Both the position numbers and the translations under genes were made by a program. 15,923 nucleotides of DNA from NCBI GenBank assembly GCA_043742785.1, contig JAYTXU010000025.1:1-15923 (forward strand). Reading direction: 5' to 3'. The DNA comes from JACQCF01 sp043742785 (GTDB lineage Bacteria; Omnitrophota; Gorgyraeia; Zapsychrales; Fredricksoniimonadaceae). Position 1 is the first letter of the stretch. Each line of letters opens with the position of its first letter. Below the pieces are notes generated by a model, which worked only from the letters and a program-made list of their open reading frames with translations, was not told the DNA's origin and did not search any database. Positions 1 through 7,370 of this stretch are shown in pieces.

Positions 1-100
1 AAAAGTTGTTGATTGTATCCCAGCACCTCCATCAATTAAAACTAGAGATCGTAAGCTGTTCTTAATGAATAGCTTGCGATTATTTATTTATAAAGATTAA
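1..100 (+). CDS. C-terminal end of an unrecognised protein (partial)
   Basis: The frame beginning at base 2 is open to a TAA at 98-100. It reads as about 32 residues ending in a basic, hydrophobic tail (…NSLRLFIYKD). Its third codon positions are mostly A or T, as in the real genes of this window. The competing frame starting at base 3 stops at 63-65 and has a less typical third-position pattern. I do not recognise the family, and the bulk of the gene lies outside the window. A hairpin (48-80) sits inside this reading frame. That is odd for a terminator and leaves some doubt about which frame is coding. Confidence 0.4.
   Translation, partial: KVVDCIPAPPSIKTRDRKLFLMNSLRLFIYKD
48..80 (+). other. 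Hairpin near the end of the leftmost partial gene
   Basis: Bases 48-60 pair with 68-80 over 13 positions (two are G-U) around a 7-base loop. An AT-rich tract (TATTTATTTATAAA) follows, but there is no clean T run. It could be a weak terminator for the gene to the left. It overlaps the favoured reading frame, so its role is uncertain. The remaining 101-228 stretch is AT-rich, and I see no convincing promoter in it. Confidence 0.35.
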
Positions 101-228
101 TAAATAAGAAGTGTTAAGGTTGTTACTAGTGTAGTTTTATTCTTTCTAAATAGTTATTCAATTGATTAAATGTTAAAGTTGTAAGTGGGTTAAGTTTATT
201 CAAAGAAATTTAATGAACAGGATAAAGA

Positions 229-1791
229 ATGAGAACTATAAGAGATCTAATAAACCGTTTCCCTTCTGTTTTATTGTTGTTTTTTGTTTTCTTTCTCCTA
301 ATTCCCAGAAACTTGTCTTACGATTCTGCCTGGGTTAACCCAGAGATGAAATATATTGAGACAACCGCATTAAGTTTGGGTTCACATCTTCAGATAAAGG
401 ACATGAGGGTTGGTTTGAATTACATGGGGTTTGAGAATTGTGTTCCTCGAGTAACTCGCCCATTGTCGAGTTATTTTCAGATTTTGGATACCAAATTCCG
501 TTGTTGGTTATGGACCTATCTTCTGCCGCATCCAAGTCTATCGTTAACTTGGGTCTTTACATTGATTTTAGGCCCCTTTATTTTCTATAGATTACTTCGA
601 AACTTAGAGATTTCAGCCAATTTAGCCATAACGATGACATCCTTTTATCTGATGACGCCAGCAGTGATGAGTTTTTTGACACTTTATTTTAGATCATCTA
701 AGCCAATGGCTAACTTTGTGATCATTCTTTGTCTTTACGTGGCATCTTCTTTACAAAAGAAATATTTACAGCAAGGAAAAGTAGTTCCTTGGGGGAGGTA
801 TATTTGTTTTTGGGGTCTATCAGCTCTTTCATTTTATTGGGATGAAACAGCTCTTCTGATATTCCCAACGATCCTATTCATTTTTCCAAAAGTACTGACT
901 CATCGCAGGGCGTATCTTGGCTTGTGGTTATTACTGCCATTTATAACAGCATTTATTTATTTCTATTTTATTCCTCACCTAACGGCTTTAGCAGGATATG
1001 GTGAAGTGCATTTGAATCAATATGATTTGTATAAAAAAGGATCAGAGATACAAAGGGTGTTTTCAGATAATATCTTTATGACTTTACCGTATAACATAAA
1101 GAACTTTGTGTTAGGTTCGATGGGAATTCTTATTCCCGATGTTCTTCAAGCTTCGATAGGGATTAAATTATCTTTTTTTGCAGCGATTGCAGGATGGTTT
1201 CTTTTAATGGTTTATATAAGAAATGTTGTTGTATGGGAGGGGTTAGTTTTATTGCTTATTTTATTGTTATTTATAATTAATTATCTTATGTCATTGGCAT
1301 GGCCGATATGGGGGCCTTATTGGTATGGGGGGTTTTGGTCAATATTTTTTACCATATTTTTGGCCAAATGTATGAGTAAGGCTAATCTCAACAAGTGGTT
1401 TTTAGTGGTATGTTTTATTTTTATCTTACTTAATATGCAGAATAGTTTTTCTATTATCAATGGGGTATATAAGAAATATCATTACTATCCATACGAACCA
1501 GGGATGATTTACGATTATTTTAGAGGTGATCGTAGGTTTTTTGAGAAAGATTTCATGCCAACTTACTCAGGAAAGTTTATCCAAGAAAACATACAAACTT
1601 ATTGGACAGCACATAAGAGAGGGAGCGCATCAACAGAATTCCATCGGTTACCAACAGAGTTGTTTTGGATGGTTTTGGAGTTAAATCCAGATGTGAAGTC
1701 TCTTTTTAATTTTCAATTAGATGCGAGATATAAAAAGCAATATATTGATATACCTTTATCCTTGCAGCTGGGTACAGAAGGAAAACATTAA
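229..1791 (+). CDS. Polytopic membrane protein, GT-C glycosyltransferase-like architecture
   Basis: The protein has 520 residues. A Shine-Dalgarno-like AGGA at 219-222 lies 6 bases before the ATG and supports this start. Hydrophobic segments lie near residues 11-27, 105-122, 131-150, 160-175, 190-215, 228-250, 315-330, 336-355, 365-380 and 390-406. A hydrophilic loop of about 75 residues follows the first segment, and a soluble tail of about 110 residues ends the protein. This layout is typical of GT-C-fold integral membrane glycosyltransferases and of uncharacterised membrane proteins found beside polysaccharide genes. Charged motifs in loops include RPLS (77-80), YFRSSK (153-158) and WDE (204-206). 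I cannot name a family. The convergent neighbour on the other strand has a similar order of motifs. A role in building a surface glycan is inference only. Confidence 0.7.
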   Translation: MRTIRDLINRFPSVLLLFFVFFLLIPRNLSYDSAWVNPEMKYIETTALSLGSHLQIKDMRVGLNYMGFENCVPRVTRPLSSYFQILDTKFRCWLWTYLLPHPSLSLTWVFTLILGPFIFYRLLRNLEISANLAITMTSFYLMTPAVMSFLTLYFRSSKPMANFVIILCLYVASSLQKKYLQQGKVVPWGRYICFWGLSALSFYWDETALLIFPTILFIFPKVLTHRRAYLGLWLLLPFITAFIYFYFIPHLTALAGYGEVHLNQYDLYKKGSEIQRVFSDNIFMTLPYNIKNFVLGSMGILIPDVLQASIGIKLSFFAAIAGWFLLMVYIRNVVVWEGLVLLLILLLFIINYLMSLAWPIWGPYWYGGFWSIFFTIFLAKCMSKANLNKWFLVVCFIFILLNMQNSFSIINGVYKKYHYYPYEPGMIYDYFRGDRRFFEKDFMPTYSGKFIQENIQTYWTAHKRGSASTEFHRLPTELFWMVLELNPDVKSLFNFQLDARYKKQYIDIPLSLQLGTEGKH

Positions 1792-1807
1792 AGGTTAATA
1801 GAAATAT

Positions 1808-3856
1808 TTATCGGTTTTCAATTTTAGATGGCTCTTTTGATTGAATAAATGGTCCCCAAAGAGTTATGTTTGGATTGCTATCGAATGGTTTTATAGTTAA
1901 TAAAATGCTATTAATATTCAAATTTTTGAACATATTTAAAGGGACGTTAAATATTTTATAAGAAAAACCATAGTCTTGTTTTGTTTGAATCTCTTCATTC
2001 TCTGTCTTTAATGATATATCTGCACCTCCTTTAACAAAGAAAATAATTCCTTCTGTCTTACGTTCTGAATTAATACTAATTAAGGTCTCTAATCGTTGGG
2101 CGGATACGATGGGTTGAGTTGACTCTAGAGAATGTCTTAGTTTTTTTATCTTGTCTAGATCAAGAAAGATATTCTGGTGAACATCATAGAAGTATCTAGC
2201 ACTTAATAGTTCATTCCCGTTTTTGTAGGAAGACATCGAGGAGATGTTTTGTAGGGAAACAATGAATTTCTTCTCTTCAATTAATTTCAAATATTGAGGG
2301 AGAAGAATACTTCCATAATCAAAAAAGTCGAGCAGTAGATTCTGTTTTTTGGCTTGGGGGTCCATTTTCCAAGCTTCAGTTTCTGTAGATGGGAATCTTT
2401 TGAAGATAGGCTGACTACCGCTTGGGAAAGATAGGTAAATAGAGCCATATCGAGTTAGGGGGCAGTAATCATGAAGGCTTACTATTTTGTTAAGATTTCT
2501 ATTGCCTGTTTGATAATAAGAATGCTGAAGGATGGCGTCTTTAATACCTTCATTTGCATGCAGAGCGTTAGATATTCCCATAATGCTGATAGCAAGAAGC
2601 ATCAAAACTGAATTTAATTTCCTGGAATGGATACAATCAGTTAATAAAAAGCTAAAAGCAATGATTAATAAGGTTATGTCTATATAGGTGTAGTAATAAT
2701 TAAAAAATAATAAGGTTGGGAACTCTGTATTTGCTCCCATAATGGCTTTATGGATTCCGTAAGGATGGGGAAGTAAAACGGCTTTTATAAGAATAAAAAA
2801 TATGATTAAGAAAAAAGGTAAATGAGAAGATTTTAAATTGATCTTAAGCATAGAAAGAAGTAAGAATAAGAAAGCAATTAATGAAGATAAACCCCAGAAG
2901 GAGTGGTCCCAGTATCCAAAATTTCTTCTTAGAAAATAATTTATGAAAGCATTTCCAGTATCGTGAACAAATGAACTACATCTGAAATATATTAGCAATC
3001 TATGGAGCTCATCTGAAAAGAAGCCGTCATCTTTATAATTGAATAATCTTATAGAGAGAAAAGTAAAGAAACATCTTAAAACAAGGTAAGAAGTAACGAA
3101 CAATACTGAATATATAAATAGTTTCTTAAGGGTTTGAGAATTCTTATTCTTTAAGAAGATCAGAACAAATAGTAAGGAAATAAGTAGAAAGGATTGTTCA
3201 TCTGTAAAGAACATGAGCATCACAAAAATGTAAAACAGAATGTTGCGCAGCACATAGTTAGAAGTGTTCTTTATTCCTACTTGAGTGATCCATGCGGATA
3301 GGAATAAGGTTATGAGTAGTATTTTTTGGATACGAGAGGGAAAAAGTAATGTAGAAATAGCGGCCCCTGAGTTTAATAAAAGAAATGAACAAGCAGTCGC
3401 TGCCAGAGGATTATTTGACAAGCTTTTAATTAAGAACCACAGAAGGATGACATTGATAATATGTAAACAGATAAGGGTGTAGTTGTGAAAGGTGTTAATT
3501 CCCAGATTTTGCCAGAATTTGAAGGAAAGCATTTCTGAAAGATTTGAAAATTGTCTAAATCTTAAATGGTGGTTCTCCATATCTCCCAAATTAAAGATTT
3601 TAAGAAGATCATTTTTGTGCATTTGGGATCTTAGTATGAAAGGTTCGATTTGATCCCCACTCATTGACCAAAAGAAATTAAAGTGGGTGATTTCGTTTTG
3701 TCGCCAAGAGATCGTTTTTGTATTTATTATTATAAAAGTAGAAATGTTAATGAGGAGAAGAGTTAATAGAAACAGATTAAATAGTTTTCTTCTTGAGTTT
3801 TCTAATTCAGAGGATTTTCTTATTGAAGATAAATTTTTATTTAACTGGAAGAACAT
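1808..3856 (-). CDS. Large polytopic membrane protein, possible distant paralogue of the convergent neighbour
   Basis: The protein has 682 residues. Hydrophobic segments lie near residues 28-46, 125-145, 150-170, 178-195, 203-217, 222-238, 248-268, 320-337, 345-363, 388-406 and 415-430. A soluble C-terminal part follows (about 440-682). Between the first two segments is a loop of about 80 residues containing RQFS (101-104) and FKFW (112-115). LFPSR (171-175) and TDE (218-220) follow. The same order of features occurs in the 229-1791 protein (RPLS, a W-rich stretch, YFRSS, WDE). The longer C-terminal region has no counterpart there. I see no Shine-Dalgarno sequence before the ATG. A TATAAT lies only 4 bases upstream, too close to serve as a promoter for this start, so translation may depend on read-through from the lipoprotein gene 49 bases upstream on the same strand. 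The specific function is unknown. Confidence 0.65.
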   Translation of the reverse strand: MFFQLNKNLSSIRKSSELENSRRKLFNLFLLTLLLINISTFIIINTKTISWRQNEITHFNFFWSMSGDQIEPFILRSQMHKNDLLKIFNLGDMENHHLRFRQFSNLSEMLSFKFWQNLGINTFHNYTLICLHIINVILLWFLIKSLSNNPLAATACSFLLLNSGAAISTLLFPSRIQKILLITLFLSAWITQVGIKNTSNYVLRNILFYIFVMLMFFTDEQSFLLISLLFVLIFLKNKNSQTLKKLFIYSVLFVTSYLVLRCFFTFLSIRLFNYKDDGFFSDELHRLLIYFRCSSFVHDTGNAFINYFLRRNFGYWDHSFWGLSSLIAFLFLLLSMLKINLKSSHLPFFLIIFFILIKAVLLPHPYGIHKAIMGANTEFPTLLFFNYYYTYIDITLLIIAFSFLLTDCIHSRKLNSVLMLLAISIMGISNALHANEGIKDAILQHSYYQTGNRNLNKIVSLHDYCPLTRYGSIYLSFPSGSQPIFKRFPSTETEAWKMDPQAKKQNLLLDFFDYGSILLPQYLKLIEEKKFIVSLQNISSMSSYKNGNELLSARYFYDVHQNIFLDLDKIKKLRHSLESTQPIVSAQRLETLISINSERKTEGIIFFVKGGADISLKTENEEIQTKQDYGFSYKIFNVPLNMFKNLNINSILLTIKPFDSNPNITLWGPFIQSKEPSKIENR

Positions 3857-3905
3857 GATTATTATATTTAGGAATTAACAATAGTGTTTTACTGTTTGAG
3901 GTGTT

Positions 3906-4265
3906 TTAAAGGGATCCGCCTTTGGCGGTTAATTCTTTTACATAGACATTCATACGTTCAGACAAGGCGCTTACTGATTTAGCTACTTCAGATATTTCAC
4001 CTTTGAGTTTTTTGGCTTCTTCACCTAATAATTGGGTGAATGGAATCTCTTTGAGTTTAGATTGGATCTTTTCAATCTCACCTTTCTTTGCTTCAATCGC
4101 GCCTTGATACTTCGCGATGATTTGTTTGATATCATTAACACTCATCTTTTGAGCTTCTGCCATAATCTCTGAAACGGGACGGTTTTGGTCTACAGAGCTA
4201 CCGCAGCCAGCTAGCAAGAACGCTGACATTAATATGAAACCAGTTATACTAAGTAATTTGTTCAT
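3906..4265 (-). CDS. Small coiled-coil lipoprotein
   Basis: The protein has 119 residues. It opens with a lipoprotein signal peptide: a basic start, a hydrophobic core and the lipobox LLAGC, with Cys21 as the predicted lipidated residue. The rest is almost entirely helical and charged, with heptad-like spacing from about residue 45 to 112. This suggests a coiled coil standing in the periplasm, attached to the inner or outer membrane. A clear AAAGGAGAG ribosome site precedes the ATG. The gene is transcribed away from the mechanosensitive-channel block, and both start in the 168-base gap between them. No family was recognised. An envelope-spacing or stress role is inference from the neighbours. 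Confidence 0.8.
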   Translation of the reverse strand: MNKLLSITGFILMSAFLLAGCGSSVDQNRPVSEIMAEAQKMSVNDIKQIIAKYQGAIEAKKGEIEKIQSKLKEIPFTQLLGEEAKKLKGEISEVAKSVSALSERMNVYVKELTAKGGSL

Positions 4266-4301
4266 TTAAACTCTCCTTTTATTTTGGATTAATTTTTATT
4301 A

Positions 4302-4329
4302 AATATACAAGAAAAAACTCAATTGTCTA
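4302..4329 (-). promoter_or_regulatory. Candidate sigma70 promoter for the small lipoprotein gene
   Basis: On the minus strand, TAGACA (4329-4324, 5 of 6 to TTGACA) is followed after 16 bases by TATATT (4307-4302, 5 of 6 to TATAAT). The predicted start near 4295 gives a leader of about 30 bases that contains the ribosome site of the lipoprotein gene. No equally good promoter was found for the divergent gene at 4434 in the rest of the gap. Confidence 0.55.
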
Positions 4330-4433
4330 AAGAAAAGTTTTTCAAGGTTAGATTATTGTTTACGTTTTTTTTGATTGTGATATCATTCTAAAAAATTTAG
4401 GAAATCATACTTTTAGAGTAAAAGGAGAAAGAC

Positions 4434-4940
4434 ATGCAAGAAACTATGAATAAGATTTATGGATATTTGATTCAGTATGGGATGAATTTGATTGCGGCGG
4501 TTTTAATCTTTATTATTGGTAAATGGGTGGCTCGTCTTATTTCAAATCTTGTGGAAGCGGCGTTACTTCGTTCTAAGACTGAAAAGACTCTTGCGACATT
4601 TGCGAAGAATATTGTTTATTTTGCAATGCTGACCTTTGTAGCTATAGCTTCTTTGAATAAACTTGGCGTTGAGACAAATTCATTCTTGGCAATTGTTGGA
4701 GCTGCAGGGTTGGCTGTTGGTTTGGCTTTGCAAGGTTCATTATCTAACTTTGCGGCTGGTGTCATGATGATCATTTTTCAGCCATTTCATCTTGGTGATT
4801 ATGTGGAAGCGGGTGGAGCAGAAGGAGTGGTCCATGATATTCAGATATTTAATACGATTATTATAAGCAAGGATAATAAACGCATAATTGTTCCTAATGC
4901 AAAAATTACAGGTGACAAGATTACTGTTTACCCTAAATAG
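4434..4940 (+). CDS. mscS: MscS-type mechanosensitive channel lacking the C-terminal cytoplasmic domain
   Basis: This is a 168-residue small-conductance mechanosensitive channel, which opens under membrane tension to release solutes on osmotic downshock. Predicted helices lie near 10-30 and 55-75. The pore helix TM3 (about 87-115) carries the near-canonical GAAGLAVGLALQGSLSN followed by QPFHLGDYV, and the beta domain follows with VVHDIQIFNT and IIVPNAKITGD. The protein then ends at residue 168. E. coli MscS continues for over 100 further residues, forming the alpha-beta vestibule and the C-terminal barrel. No remnant of that domain is visible downstream: the next gene's ribosome site follows within about 20 bases. 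AAAGGAG, 6 bases before the ATG, supports the start. Whether the short form makes a channel on its own is unknown. The family assignment is secure. Confidence 0.9.
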   Translation: MQETMNKIYGYLIQYGMNLIAAVLIFIIGKWVARLISNLVEAALLRSKTEKTLATFAKNIVYFAMLTFVAIASLNKLGVETNSFLAIVGAAGLAVGLALQGSLSNFAAGVMMIIFQPFHLGDYVEAGGAEGVVHDIQIFNTIIISKDNKRIIVPNAKITGDKITVYPK

Positions 4941-4971
4941 TTATCAGCAGTATAAAAAAAGGAGATTCTAT

Positions 4972-5517
4972 ATGGCAGATATTTTACCGGAAAAATGGAT
5001 GAAAGGTGTTGCAGTTACAACCACAATCTTAGCAGTTATGACAGCAATCGTATCTGCTAGGACGTCTTCTTGTGTTTCTCGTATTCAAATTCTAACTGCG
5101 CTAGAAGGAAGCAATTGGTCTTATTTTCAAGCTAAAAGTATTAAACAGAATTTTGCGGATGCGCAAAAAAGGTCTTTTGCTTTAGAAAGTTTAGGAGCGG
5201 TCAATCTTGCTCAAAAGAATGCTTATGATGTGGAATTAAGCAAGCTTGAAGCAGAAAGTATCCGTTATGGTCAGGAAAAGGATGGGATTAAAAAAGAAGC
5301 CATAGAGAATGGTCAGCAAAATCATCATATTCAACAACAGAATAATCAGTTTTCTATTTCTATTGTTTTTTATCAGATAGCTATTATGCTCTCATCGGTG
5401 AGCGCTCTTGTTAAGAGAAAAGAACTTTGGATTTTTGGTATTGTCTTTGGAGTAGTGGCTACATTATTCTTTGTGAATGGTTTTTTCTTGATTTATAAAC
5501 TACCATTTGTTTTTTAG
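4972..5517 (+). CDS. DUF4337-family membrane protein
   Basis: The protein has 181 residues. The ATG at 4972 is chosen because an AAAAAGGAG ribosome site precedes it; a longer in-frame extension would run back into the MscS gene. One membrane helix lies at about 11-28. A charged helical region of about 90 residues follows, beginning with the NWSYFQAKSIK stretch (48-58) that resembles the W-x-YQAK-x-IK signature of DUF4337. Two closely spaced helices lie near 127-147 and 152-176. The likely topology is an inner-membrane protein with a long soluble coiled-coil loop. DUF4337 has no established function. Its place between an MscS-type and an MscL channel in an apparent operon suggests a role in envelope or osmotic stress, which is inference. 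Confidence 0.75.
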   Translation: MADILPEKWMKGVAVTTTILAVMTAIVSARTSSCVSRIQILTALEGSNWSYFQAKSIKQNFADAQKRSFALESLGAVNLAQKNAYDVELSKLEAESIRYGQEKDGIKKEAIENGQQNHHIQQQNNQFSISIVFYQIAIMLSSVSALVKRKELWIFGIVFGVVATLFFVNGFFLIYKLPFVF

Positions 5518-5612
5518 TAGTTTTTAATTCTCGACAAAGATTGCTTCTTTTGTTAAATTAACCGCATTCTTAAGAGATTTTTATCAACTTATTAGTTTGA
5601 AGGAGAATAGGT

Positions 5613-6014
5613 GTGAGTATAGTTCAAGAGTTTAAAGATTTTGCGTTGAAGGGGAATGTGATGGACATGGCTGTTGGTATTATCATCGGTGCTGCTTTTG
5701 GTAAAATTGTAGATTCTGCTGTTAAAGACGTGATGATGCCTCCGCTTGGGTTAGCTATTGGGGGAATTGATTTTAGTAATATGGAATGGGTTATAAAAGC
5801 AGCGGATTTAACTCATCCAGCAGTTGCTTTAAAGTATGGTTTATTTTTAAATGCGATGATTAGTTTTACTATCGTAGCGTTTGCTATTTTTATGATGGTT
5901 AAAGGAATGAATGCTTTAAAGAAAAAGGAAGCAGCTGCTCCCTCTTCGCCTCCAACTCCATCTAAAGAAGAGCTTTTATTAACAGATATTAGAGATATTC
6001 TTAAACGTAAGTAA
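5613..6014 (+). CDS. mscL: Large-conductance mechanosensitive channel MscL
   Basis: The protein has 133 residues, a normal MscL length. The start is GTG at 5613, with AAGGAG about 7 bases upstream; the peptide then opens MSIVQEFKDFALKGNV, matching the MscL N-terminal amphipathic helix. TM1 follows (MAVGIIIGAAFGKIV, 19-33), then the MMPPLG motif (41-46), the GGIDF turn (50-54) and TM2 (about 80-97, IVAFAIFMMVKGMN). The cytoplasmic helix ends with EELLLTDIRDILKRK (119-133), typical of the C-terminal bundle. MscL forms a homopentameric inner-membrane pore that opens just before lysis. It lies in the same direction as the MscS-type and Pmp3-like genes. Confidence 0.97.
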   Translation: MSIVQEFKDFALKGNVMDMAVGIIIGAAFGKIVDSAVKDVMMPPLGLAIGGIDFSNMEWVIKAADLTHPAVALKYGLFLNAMISFTIVAFAIFMMVKGMNALKKKEAAAPSSPPTPSKEELLLTDIRDILKRK

Positions 6015-6030
6015 GAAAAAGGAGATCATT

Positions 6031-6198
6031 ATGAAAATTCTTAAAATTATTTTTTCATTTTTTTTGCCTCCTGTAGCAGCATTTCTTCAAGTTGGGGCAA
6101 CAAAGCATTTATGGATCAATATTATCTTAACAATTGTAGGGTTCCTTCCTGGGGTTGTTCATGCTCTTTGGCTGGTGTTAACAGATAAAAAAGCATAA
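6031..6198 (+). CDS. Pmp3/YqaE-family small membrane protein
   Basis: This 55-residue protein begins 16 bases after mscL, behind AAAAAGGAG. It has two hydrophobic helices: IIFSFFLPPVAAFLQVG (6-22) and a second covering about 29-50, ending in the VHALWLVLTDKK tail. The LPP-A turn in helix one and the GxxPGxxHAxW segment in helix two are the hallmarks of the Pmp3/YqaE (UPF0057) proteolipid family. These proteins are linked to membrane potential and to cold or salt stress. Its position right after mscL, and just before the terminator, makes it the last gene of the osmotic-stress block. Confidence 0.88.
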   Translation: MKILKIIFSFFLPPVAAFLQVGATKHLWINIILTIVGFLPGVVHALWLVLTDKKA

Positions 6199-6220
6199 GA
6201 ATGTTTTTGAAGATTAATGA

Positions 6221-6262
6221 AGGGGGCACAATATGGAAGTATGTATTGTGTCCCTTTTTATT
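6221..6262 (+). terminator. Rho-independent terminator after the mscS-mscL block
   Basis: Bases 6223-6233 pair with 6244-6254 (one G-U pair) around a 10-base loop, and TTTTTATTT follows. The pairing can extend outward by two A/G-T pairs. It closes the transcription unit that ends with the Pmp3-like gene. The next gene's ribosome site starts directly after the T tract, so DUF1653 would need read-through or a promoter hidden in this stretch. Confidence 0.85.
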
Positions 6263-6278
6263 TAAGGAGTTATATTAA

Positions 6279-6503
6279 ATGAACGAAATTAAAAAAGGTA
6301 TTTATGAGCATTACAAAGGTCAATGTTATGAAGTATTGGATGTGGCAAGGCATACTGAGACAGAAGAATTAATGGTCATTTATAAGGCGCTTTATAAGGG
6401 AGATTTCCCTGAAGGGGCGCTTTGGGTTCGCCCATTAGTGATGTTTAAAGAAAATGTTTCTGTGCAAGGAAATCTTGTTCCAAGATTTCGGTATTTGACT
6501 TAA
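6279..6503 (+). CDS. DUF1653-family protein
   Basis: This 74-residue protein matches the DUF1653 pattern throughout: an opening KKGIYEHYKGQCYEVLDVARH (given here as KGIYEHYKGQ then YEVLDVARHTET), a central LMVIYKALYKGDFPEGALWVRP and a closing PRFRYL. The family folds as a small beta-rich domain and is widespread in bacteria, often beside housekeeping genes, with no agreed function. AAGGAG about 9 bases before the ATG supports the start. It lies immediately downstream of a terminator and upstream of the MnmD-like gene. A second AAGGAG overlaps its stop codon with no start codon at a usable distance. Confidence 0.9.
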   Translation: MNEIKKGIYEHYKGQCYEVLDVARHTETEELMVIYKALYKGDFPEGALWVRPLVMFKENVSVQGNLVPRFRYLT

Positions 6504-6537
6504 GGAGTATTATTTAAAGAAAGAGTCTTTCTAATTA

Positions 6538-6615
6538 ATGTGTGAATATAATAAACCTATCGAATTTTTGGCAATGGCCATTAAGATGTTGCAGGGAGAA
6601 GAACAAAAAGTTTAA
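6538..6615 (+). CDS. Possible 25-residue microprotein
   Basis: An ATG at 6538 opens a short frame to TAA at 6613-6615, encoding MCEYNKPIEFLAMAIKML followed by a charged tail. It is amphipathic and could form one helix. It lies in the 126-base gap between the DUF1653 and MnmD-like genes. The ribosome site is poor: only AAAGAG about 12 bases upstream, next to a small hairpin (6518-6532). It may be chance. Conservation in relatives would decide. Confidence 0.22.
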   Translation: MCEYNKPIEFLAMAIKMLQGEEQKV

Positions 6616-6629
6616 ACAGGAAGATAGAA

Positions 6630-7370
6630 ATGGATTCAATGAGTTCGTTTATTAGATGGGATGCGAAAGGAGTTCCGCATTCAATTACCTTTAGAGATAA
6701 ATATTTCTGTACGCAAAATGGGTATGAAGAATGTTGTTATGTTTCTGATCAAGGGAACAGTCTTCGGGAGCGATTTTTAAAGCTTGATCCTTATGTTAAG
6801 GGTACATTTACTATTATTGAAACTGGTTTTGGTTCGGGTTTAAGTTTTTGTTGTGCTTGGCAGTTATGGGAACAAAGTGCTCCTGCATCGTGGACATTGC
6901 ATTTTATTTCTATAGAACTTTATCCTCTTTCATCTTCGGATCTTAATCGTGCTTTGAGTGTTTGGCCTGTTTTATCATCTTATCAAGAAGCCTTAGTTGC
7001 TCAGTACAAGCCATCGCAATCATCTGTTGAGCACTTTTATTTCAATAATGATCACATTCATCTGACTATTGTTTTTGAAGATGTTGTGATTGCTCTTAAA
7101 GAAATTCACAAGCAGGGGTTTGCTGCTAATGGAGCAGATGCTTGGCTTTTGAATGGTTTTTCACCTTTTAGTAATCCTTTGATGTGGACAACGGACGTCT
7201 TTAAAGGCATGGCTCTTCTCAGTCGTCAGGGGACAACCTTGTCAACGTTTACTGTGGCTGTGGCTGTACGTCAGGGGTTGGAGGCAGAAGGATTTATTGT
7301 TGAGAAAATACCAGGCTACGGTACGAAAAGACATGTTTTAAAAGGATTTTTTTGTGGAATTTCTAAGTAA
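6630..7370 (+). CDS. mnmD: MnmD-like tRNA wobble-uridine methyltransferase
   Basis: The protein has 246 residues and matches the stand-alone methyltransferase half of MnmC (MnmD, DUF752). That enzyme uses S-adenosylmethionine to convert nm5(s2)U to mnm5(s2)U at tRNA position 34. The SAM-binding loop is ETGFGSGLSF (64-73), with the acidic second strand SIELYPL (94-100). The family signature region is DAWLLNGFSPFSNPLMW (170-186), followed by TFTVAVAVRQGL (206-217) and GYGTKRHVLKGFF (229-241), which match the C-terminal core. In most family members the NGF is DGF or DAF; the Asp-to-Asn change at residue 175 touches a residue regarded as important near the wobble base. AGGAAGA before the ATG supports the start. 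The gene overlaps the convergent pilT-like gene by 8 bases. Confidence 0.82.
   Translation: MDSMSSFIRWDAKGVPHSITFRDKYFCTQNGYEECCYVSDQGNSLRERFLKLDPYVKGTFTIIETGFGSGLSFCCAWQLWEQSAPASWTLHFISIELYPLSSSDLNRALSVWPVLSSYQEALVAQYKPSQSSVEHFYFNNDHIHLTIVFEDVVIALKEIHKQGFAANGADAWLLNGFSPFSNPLMWTTDVFKGMALLSRQGTTLSTFTVAVAVRQGLEAEGFIVEKIPGYGTKRHVLKGFFCGISK

Noticed and set aside
335..535. Minus-strand open frame inside the first membrane protein gene, and similar frames at 3285-3482, 3687-3878, 7685-8143, 10005-10196, 12387-12662 and 15169-15369
   Set aside because: All lie opposite or out of frame to well-supported genes, lack ribosome sites and encode no recognisable protein features.
3857..3866. TATAAT on the minus strand just before the 682-residue membrane protein
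   Set aside because: It is only 4 bases from the ATG, so transcription would start inside the gene, and there is no matching -35. It is probably chance in AT-rich DNA.
3916..3928. CCGCC-TTT-GGCGG hairpin at the end of the small lipoprotein gene
   Set aside because: It lies inside the coding sequence, and no T tract follows in the direction of transcription, so it was not called a terminator.
4888..4971. Upstream in-frame extension of the DUF4337 gene into the MscS gene
   Set aside because: The extension overlaps well-conserved MscS coding sequence, while a clear ribosome site sits before the ATG at 4972.
5518..5612. Possible promoter (TTGTTA) and short inverted repeats before mscL
   Set aside because: No -10 box at an acceptable distance, and the repeats are imperfect and short. 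Transcription from the upstream genes is enough.
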